Shown here: piece by piece, positions 31,018-34,909 of the stretch
How positions within the stretch are numbered: the first letter of the stretch is position 1
How the letters are laid out: every line of letters starts with the position of its first letter
NCBI RefSeq assembly: GCF_002553505.1
Contig: NZ_PDCP01000060.1
Span: 1-34,909 of the forward strand
Length of the DNA stretch: 34,909 bases
Source of the DNA: Mycolicibacterium agri
GTDB taxonomy: Bacteria > Actinomycetota > Actinomycetes > Mycobacteriales > Mycobacteriaceae
Direction: 5' to 3'
Program-made: the position numbers and the translations under genes
Notes under the pieces: generated by a model
Database searches by the model: none
What the model was told of the DNA's origin: nothing
The model's input: only the letters and a program-made list of their open reading frames with translations

Positions 31018-32664
31018 GTGACGGTCTCGATTGCCGATATTCATCGGTGGGATGCGGGCGACGTCCGCGAGGTCTTCCACGCCACCCGTAGCCGCGCCGA
31101 AGCCGCCTTCGAGGCGGCCGACGGCATCGCCGAGCTTCCAGCATTTGGCACCTGGGGCGGTGATGCTGCTGAAGCCGCCAAAGAGGCCAACGGCCAGATC
31201 CGCAAGGATCTGGACGCCCACGGGAATGAAGCGCTCGCGGTCGCCCAAGCAGCGGAGGCTGCGGCCGATCGCATCCAGCAGGTCAAGAACGACCTCACGC
31301 AGCTCGAGGCGGACGTGGCGGCCGCCGGCTTCGAGATCGATCCCGCCAGCAATACCGTCATGCCCGGGCCGGCGCTCGAAGGCAACATGGTCGACATGCT
31401 TGCCAAGGAAGCCGAACGGGAAGCGTTGCAGGCGCGGCTGAATGCCATTCTGGCCGAGGCAGTCTCGGCCGATGAGGAGCTGGCGCGTGCGATCAATATG
31501 GCAACAGGCGCGGAGCCGATTCCTGATACGCCGCACGACAACCGCCCCGAAATCCAGGATGCGCTCTCAAAACCGCTGCCCGAAGACCCGCAGCAGTTCA
31601 ATGACCTGTGGGACAAGCTGACGCAGGAGGAAAAGGACTGGCTGTACGAGCGGGACCATTCGATCGGCAACCATCCCGGCATGCCGTTCGCCGACAAGAA
31701 CCATTACAACCGGATGTACCTCGACGAGTTGCAGGCGGCGAACCAAGCCGAGCTTGACCGCCTGCGCGCCCAGCATCCGGACTGGGCCAGCGGCGAGAGC
31801 GGTGCCCCCTCAGAGGAGTGGCAGAGCTGGAAAGCCGAGTGGGACGCGGCAAATCACACGCGCCACGGTTATGAAGAGATCGACAAGGCGCTTGCATCGC
31901 CCGATGGGTTGCCGCGCTACCTCGCCACTATCGATGACCAGGGCCATGCCGCGGTGTCCGTCAACAATCCCGACACCGCCAAGCGCAATGCCACGTTCGT
32001 CCCGGGCACCGGTCAGGATCTCACCCGCTTCGAGGGCAGCGCCGATAAGTCCGAGCAGATGCTGCAGGCCGCGCTGCGGGCGGACCCAAATCTTCGGGTC
32101 GAAGACGTATCGGTGACGACCTGGATGGGTTACGACCGGCCGATGAATCTGTGGGAGGCGGCCTCGCCGGATTATGCCCATGGTGGGGGCGACGATCTGG
32201 CGGCATTCCAGGCCGGCATGCGGGCGTCGCATGACGACGGCGCTGCGGCCGGCCCGTCGGTCAACACGGTGATCGGTCATAGCTACGGCTCCACCCTGAT
32301 GGGGGCCGCAGGGCTGGAGGGCAACCATCTCGACGCCAATAACCTTGTCGCCGTGGGCAGCCCAGGCATCCTCGCCGAGAATGCGAGCGAGTTGAGTCTT
32401 GCTCCCGGCGCGAATGTTTTTGCGTCCCGAGCTGAAAACGACGTCATCGGCATCGCCACGTACGCCACTCTGGGTCCTGACCCTATGGCGCGCCAATTCG
32501 GCGGCATCCCGTTTGAGGCGGCACCCGGGGCTGCCGGGCCGCTGGGCTTACCCACCGTCGACGCCCACAGCAGCTATTGGAGTGCCGGCAATCCGGCGCT
32601 GGATAACATGGGCCGCATCATTGCTGGAAGGACCGACGTGACCCCACCGACGTTTACGCCATGA
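31018..32664 (+). CDS. WXG-like/DUF1023 alpha-beta hydrolase, probable secreted effector (548 aa)
   Basis: Residues 1-110 are helical with a WXG-type motif (FGTWGGDAAEAAKEA), followed by a long charged helical region to about 300. The C-terminal part is a DUF1023 alpha/beta hydrolase with nucleophile elbow GHSYGS at 420-425 (Ser422); Asp475 in AENDV and His517 in VDAHSSY are candidates for the rest of the triad. Substrate could be a lipid, ester or cell-wall component. It starts at GTG 31018, 12 bases after the EspC-like gene, and its stop overlaps the lipoprotein start (ATGA). From memory, a similar order occurs in M. tuberculosis at Rv2078-Rv2080 and Rv2542-Rv2543. A role as secreted effector with the lipoprotein as partner is inference. 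Confidence 0.8.
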   Translation: MTVSIADIHRWDAGDVREVFHATRSRAEAAFEAADGIAELPAFGTWGGDAAEAAKEANGQIRKDLDAHGNEALAVAQAAEAAADRIQQVKNDLTQLEADVAAAGFEIDPASNTVMPGPALEGNMVDMLAKEAEREALQARLNAILAEAVSADEELARAINMATGAEPIPDTPHDNRPEIQDALSKPLPEDPQQFNDLWDKLTQEEKDWLYERDHSIGNHPGMPFADKNHYNRMYLDELQAANQAELDRLRAQHPDWASGESGAPSEEWQSWKAEWDAANHTRHGYEEIDKALASPDGLPRYLATIDDQGHAAVSVNNPDTAKRNATFVPGTGQDLTRFEGSADKSEQMLQAALRADPNLRVEDVSVTTWMGYDRPMNLWEAASPDYAHGGGDDLAAFQAGMRASHDDGAAAGPSVNTVIGHSYGSTLMGAAGLEGNHLDANNLVAVGSPGILAENASELSLAPGANVFASRAENDVIGIATYATLGPDPMARQFGGIPFEAAPGAAGPLGLPTVDAHSSYWSAGNPALDNMGRIIAGRTDVTPPTFTP

Positions 32665-33290
32665 GTCGACACACACTGCTACACGTCTGCGCCGCGATGC
32701 TGCTTGCCGGGCTTGTCGCCGCGTGCACGTCGTCATCACCAGAGAATCCGCCGGAATCACTCGGGCCGTCCGTCCCGACGGGCGCCACTGCCATCCCAGG
32801 AGGGCCCATGGAGCAGACACCAGTTCCCGCCTCACCGAAAGTTCCCGCGAGCCAACAGGAAGCGCAAGACACGGTGGTGCGCTACTTGCAGCAGACCGTC
32901 GATGCGCTCCCAAAGGGCACCAGCCTCGACGGAACGCGCTACATCGTCGGTGACGGGACGACGTACTGCGAAGACAACCCCAGCGGACCGGATGCGCCGG
33001 TGCACGTCGAAGACTGGCGCGACATGCGGCTTCCTCCCGGCGCCGACGTCAACGGCATCATCGCCCAGACCGGTGACATCTGGAAACAATGGGGCTGGCA
33101 AGTGATGGAGCGTGACGGCTTCAGCAAGCCGAATCGGTTCGGCTACGCCCCGGACGGCTACGTGCTTCAGATTCAAGCGCGACCCGATCCAACCCAGCCG
33201 CCCTCGCTTATCGGTTCATCGCCCTGCTTTCCCGGCAATCTCCGCAGCGATGACGTGCGACGACCCGCGGTCATTCAGCAGCCGGCATAA
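32661..33290 (+). CDS. LppA/LppJ-like lipoprotein (209 aa)
   Basis: A lipoprotein signal peptide ends with lipobox VAAC, acylated cysteine at residue 22, then a Ser/Pro-rich linker to about residue 65. The folded part has AQDTVVRYLQQTVDALPKGTSLDG, a cysteine in TTYCEDN, GDIWKQWGWQVMERDG, GYVLQIQ and SSPCFPG, the pattern of mycobacterial LppA/LppB/LppJ proteins of unknown function. It is outside the membrane, facing the space into which the hydrolase would be secreted. Its ATG overlaps the hydrolase stop by four bases, so both are made together. An immunity or chaperone role for the hydrolase is possible but unproven. Confidence 0.8.
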   Translation: MSRHTLLHVCAAMLLAGLVAACTSSSPENPPESLGPSVPTGATAIPGGPMEQTPVPASPKVPASQQEAQDTVVRYLQQTVDALPKGTSLDGTRYIVGDGTTYCEDNPSGPDAPVHVEDWRDMRLPPGADVNGIIAQTGDIWKQWGWQVMERDGFSKPNRFGYAPDGYVLQIQARPDPTQPPSLIGSSPCFPGNLRSDDVRRPAVIQQPA

Positions 33291-33306
33291 CTGAGACACT
33301 GCCGTC

Positions 33307-33903
33307 GTGCCCGTCGGAGATACGCAGCGCGGATTCGCTTCGGCGGCGGCGCGGGACGGCATTGTCCTTGGTGGGCAATCGGTCGACTGGCTCAACCGAC
33401 GTGGCCACCTCGGCTTACCTGGCGGCCAACACATGCCGAGCACCATCGCGGCGTTGGAGCGCATTTATCTCGCTCTTGGCGGCGATCTCACGACGCTCGC
33501 CACAGCCAAACTGACGCCGCTGCGCGGTGACTTCATCCACACGGCGACGGGAACTTTCATCGAAATCGATGAATCACAGCACTTTACGTCATTTCGGCTG
33601 CTGACTCTCGAGATGTACCCGCCTGGTGTACCGCTCGGATTCGACATCGATGAGTACAAGCAGCTGTGCCGCACGTGGCAGCGAAAGTCCGATAACTACT
33701 TCCGCTCCAAGGAAGCCCGCGGGTTCGGTGTCGGCGGCAGGCAACGGCAGCGTGCCTACTACGACGCGCTCCGCGACCTCGCGACACCGGCGATGGGAAG
33801 ACCTCCGCTGATCCGGATCGACGCTGCCGACCGTGATCCTGTTGATGCGTATCGCCGCCACCGACATGCGCTCATGGCCGCGCTTGCAGGCGGTGTCCCC
33901 TAG
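33307..33903 (+). CDS. Unknown protein with a nuclease-like EIDE segment (198 aa)
   Basis: I do not recognise the family. The first half contains a helix-rich segment (MPSTIAALERIYLALGGDL), then GDFIHTATGTFIEIDESQHFTSFR, where D, E-x-D/E and a following His are arranged like the core of small PD-(D/E)XK/DUF559-type nucleases. The second half has YKQLCRTWQRKSDNYF and GRQRQRAYYDALRDL, a basic helix-rich region that could touch DNA. GTG 33307 begins 16 bases after the lipoprotein stop, so it may belong to the same message or be a separate unit. It converges on the nuclease-like gene at 33900 with a four-base overlap of their ends. Confidence 0.5.
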   Translation: MPVGDTQRGFASAAARDGIVLGGQSVDWLNRRGHLGLPGGQHMPSTIAALERIYLALGGDLTTLATAKLTPLRGDFIHTATGTFIEIDESQHFTSFRLLTLEMYPPGVPLGFDIDEYKQLCRTWQRKSDNYFRSKEARGFGVGGRQRQRAYYDALRDLATPAMGRPPLIRIDAADRDPVDAYRRHRHALMAALAGGVP

Positions 33904-34850
33904 GTTGACTGCGTCAGCTGGCGCGTCCATTCGTGCGCGTCGGCGAGCGTGTCAGCAGTTTGTAGTTGATCGAGCAGGACCCACAAGCGGGCGGCGCGGT
34001 ACGGAGCGCCGTTGGGTATTGGTTCGAGCGGCGGAAGCGGCCGAGGGCTGAGCTTGTAGATGGCATGCGGCCGCATCGTCAGCTCAGTGGACGGCATCTT
34101 CGGGTAGCGCTTCCGCAGGGTCGGGATCACGTCGGCCTCAATGACGCGGTGGATACGGCGCACGGCACCATCCCAGCGAAAGGCGATGAAGTTGGGCGGT
34201 TCGAGCGGCCAGCCGCCTACCCCGTACGGATGGAAATAGGTCAGGTCCTCTGTCACGTATTCGAGGTAGGTCAAGCGGCTGCCCGGCGGCCGGTCATTGT
34301 TGAGCACCACTGAGTACGTCCAGCTGTCAGCGACCGATCGCATCCGGATCACTCCTCGGAGATAGTTTCGTAGCTGGTCCAGCCAGAGGCGCTGCTGTCC
34401 TCGGCATGCTGGTCGGACGTCGGCGATGTCACTGAGCACGTCTGTCCATGGGAGATGAAGCACAGGCACGCCGTCGATCGCTGGGGGAAGATTCGCCGTG
34501 GCCAGCGCTTGCGACGCTTGGGAGAGCGTGACTAACGCACCGCCGCCTCTGCGGTGGATCCGCCCCACGTACCGGCGCAGTTGCGCCGTCGAAGGTAGAC
34601 GCCAGCCGCGTTTGGCTTCACAGATGAATAGAGCGCTCGGCGTTTGGATTTCGAGGTCGGTGCGTCCTTCGGCGTCTCGTTTCTCGAGCGCAATGTGTGG
34701 CGACGCATCGTGTGCCCATTCCGGCTGCGGCTGTAGGCGCATAAGCAGGGCGTCCAGGAGCGGCGGGCAGTTGGCGAGGGTGAAACCGAAGGCAGCGGTC
34801 AAGTCGTTCTCGTTGTGGCCAAGCAGGTCGAACCTGACTTCGGACACCAT
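33900..34850 (-). CDS. PD-(D/E)XK nuclease-like protein (316 aa)
   Basis: Residues 60-82 contain RTDLEI...FICEAKRGW, with Asp65, Glu78 and Lys80 spaced as in the PD-(D/E)XK nuclease core (D-x12-E-x-K). The N-terminal NENDLTAAFGFTLANCP segment is a helix preceding the core. The C-terminal half (WTYSVVLNNDRPPGSRLTYLEYVTEDLTYFHPYGVGGWP) is beta-rich and not recognised. Members of this superfamily cut DNA in restriction, defence and repair. The start ATG 34850 lacks a good ribosome site. No methyltransferase is beside it. It may form a convergent pair with the gene at 33307; the 59 bases after its start to the window end show nothing assignable. Confidence 0.6.
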   Translation of the reverse strand: MVSEVRFDLLGHNENDLTAAFGFTLANCPPLLDALLMRLQPQPEWAHDASPHIALEKRDAEGRTDLEIQTPSALFICEAKRGWRLPSTAQLRRYVGRIHRRGGGALVTLSQASQALATANLPPAIDGVPVLHLPWTDVLSDIADVRPACRGQQRLWLDQLRNYLRGVIRMRSVADSWTYSVVLNNDRPPGSRLTYLEYVTEDLTYFHPYGVGGWPLEPPNFIAFRWDGAVRRIHRVIEADVIPTLRKRYPKMPSTELTMRPHAIYKLSPRPLPPLEPIPNGAPYRAARLWVLLDQLQTADTLADAHEWTRQLTQST

Positions 34851-34909
34851 TGGCCGGTTTTTGAATCAGTAATGCGCTGACCTGCGGCTTCGCTGGGCTT
34901 AGTGCCCCG

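Larger units (their letters stand above)
20086..34909. mobile_element. Integrated conjugative/mobilisable element, right end not in window
   Basis: The left boundary lies in the tRNA-Met gene, where the integrase reading frame ends inside the tRNA anticodon. Genes behind it are those of actinobacterial integrative elements: serine integrase, HTH regulator, ArdA, DNA methyltransferase, replication-relaxation protein and a VirD4/TraG-like ATPase, all on the minus strand from 28052 to 20086, followed by further small-gene operons. Two AT-rich regulatory regions (22281-22434 and 28053-28212) contrast with the GC-rich coding DNA. No second copy of the tRNA 3' end is visible up to 34909, so the right end is probably beyond the window. 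The part after about 30.4 kb could be cargo or host. Confidence 0.75.

Noticed and set aside
30487..31536. 349-codon minus-strand frame
   Set aside because: It overlaps the EspC-like gene and the hydrolase gene, both of which have ribosome sites or family motifs; the frame shows none.
33900..34909. Right attachment site of the element near the window end
   Set aside because: I found no repeat of the tRNA-Met 3' half or of the sequence around 20086-20129 by eye, so no right end is called.

Overview
The window looks like chromosome of a high-GC actinobacterium, most likely a Mycobacterium/Mycolicibacterium. The gene order uspA-uspB-uspC, tldD/tldE on the opposite strand, and a MarR regulator next to a fused ECF-type ABC protein and an EcfT-like permease is the arrangement I know from the M. 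tuberculosis Rv2313c-Rv2327 neighbourhood. Codon use is GC-rich, GTG starts are common and genes abut or overlap by 4 bases. The organism is inferred from gene content and synteny recalled from memory, not from a search.

Region 1 (1-955) holds a broken IS481-type insertion sequence, a small membrane protein gene and tRNA-Asn(GTT). Region 2 (1139-20052) is ordinary chromosome: a GAF-ANTAR regulator with a frameshift in its RNA-binding domain, a SnoaL-like protein, a lipoprotein, a frameshifted SDR oxidoreductase, a large acyl-CoA dehydrogenase/oxidase, a VIT1/CCC1 transporter, a marR-MFS operon with a palindromic candidate operator, a fused ECF transporter pair, the UspABC amino-sugar importer, the TldD/TldE protease pair, an AhpD-like protein and a Kup potassium transporter.

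Region 3 (20053-34909) is an integrated mobile element whose left junction lies in tRNA-Met(CAT). The serine integrase reads into the tRNA gene, so its last residues are encoded by the antisense of the tRNA. Behind it, all on the minus strand, come an HTH regulator, an ArdA antirestriction protein, a ribbon-helix-helix-like protein, a DNA methyltransferase, a replication-relaxation family protein, a VirD4/TraG-like ATPase and a small basic protein. A second minus-strand operon carries five small genes of unknown function. The plus strand then carries a probably leaderless gene of unknown function, a type VII secretion style triad (EspC-like protein, WXG-like/DUF1023 hydrolase, lipoprotein) and an unknown gene that converges on a PD-(D/E)XK nuclease-like gene. 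I see no second attachment site, so the right end is probably outside the window; how much of 30-35 kb is element and how much is host is not settled.

The most interesting structure lies between genes of the element. A 16-base dyad ATTGA-N6-TCAAT occurs in both AT-rich promoter regions, overlapping the -35 box of the regulator/integrase promoter and filling the spacer of the transfer-operon promoter. A 55-base GC-rich hairpin stands directly upstream of ardA. Together they suggest one switch for excision and transfer and a candidate transfer or replication origin.
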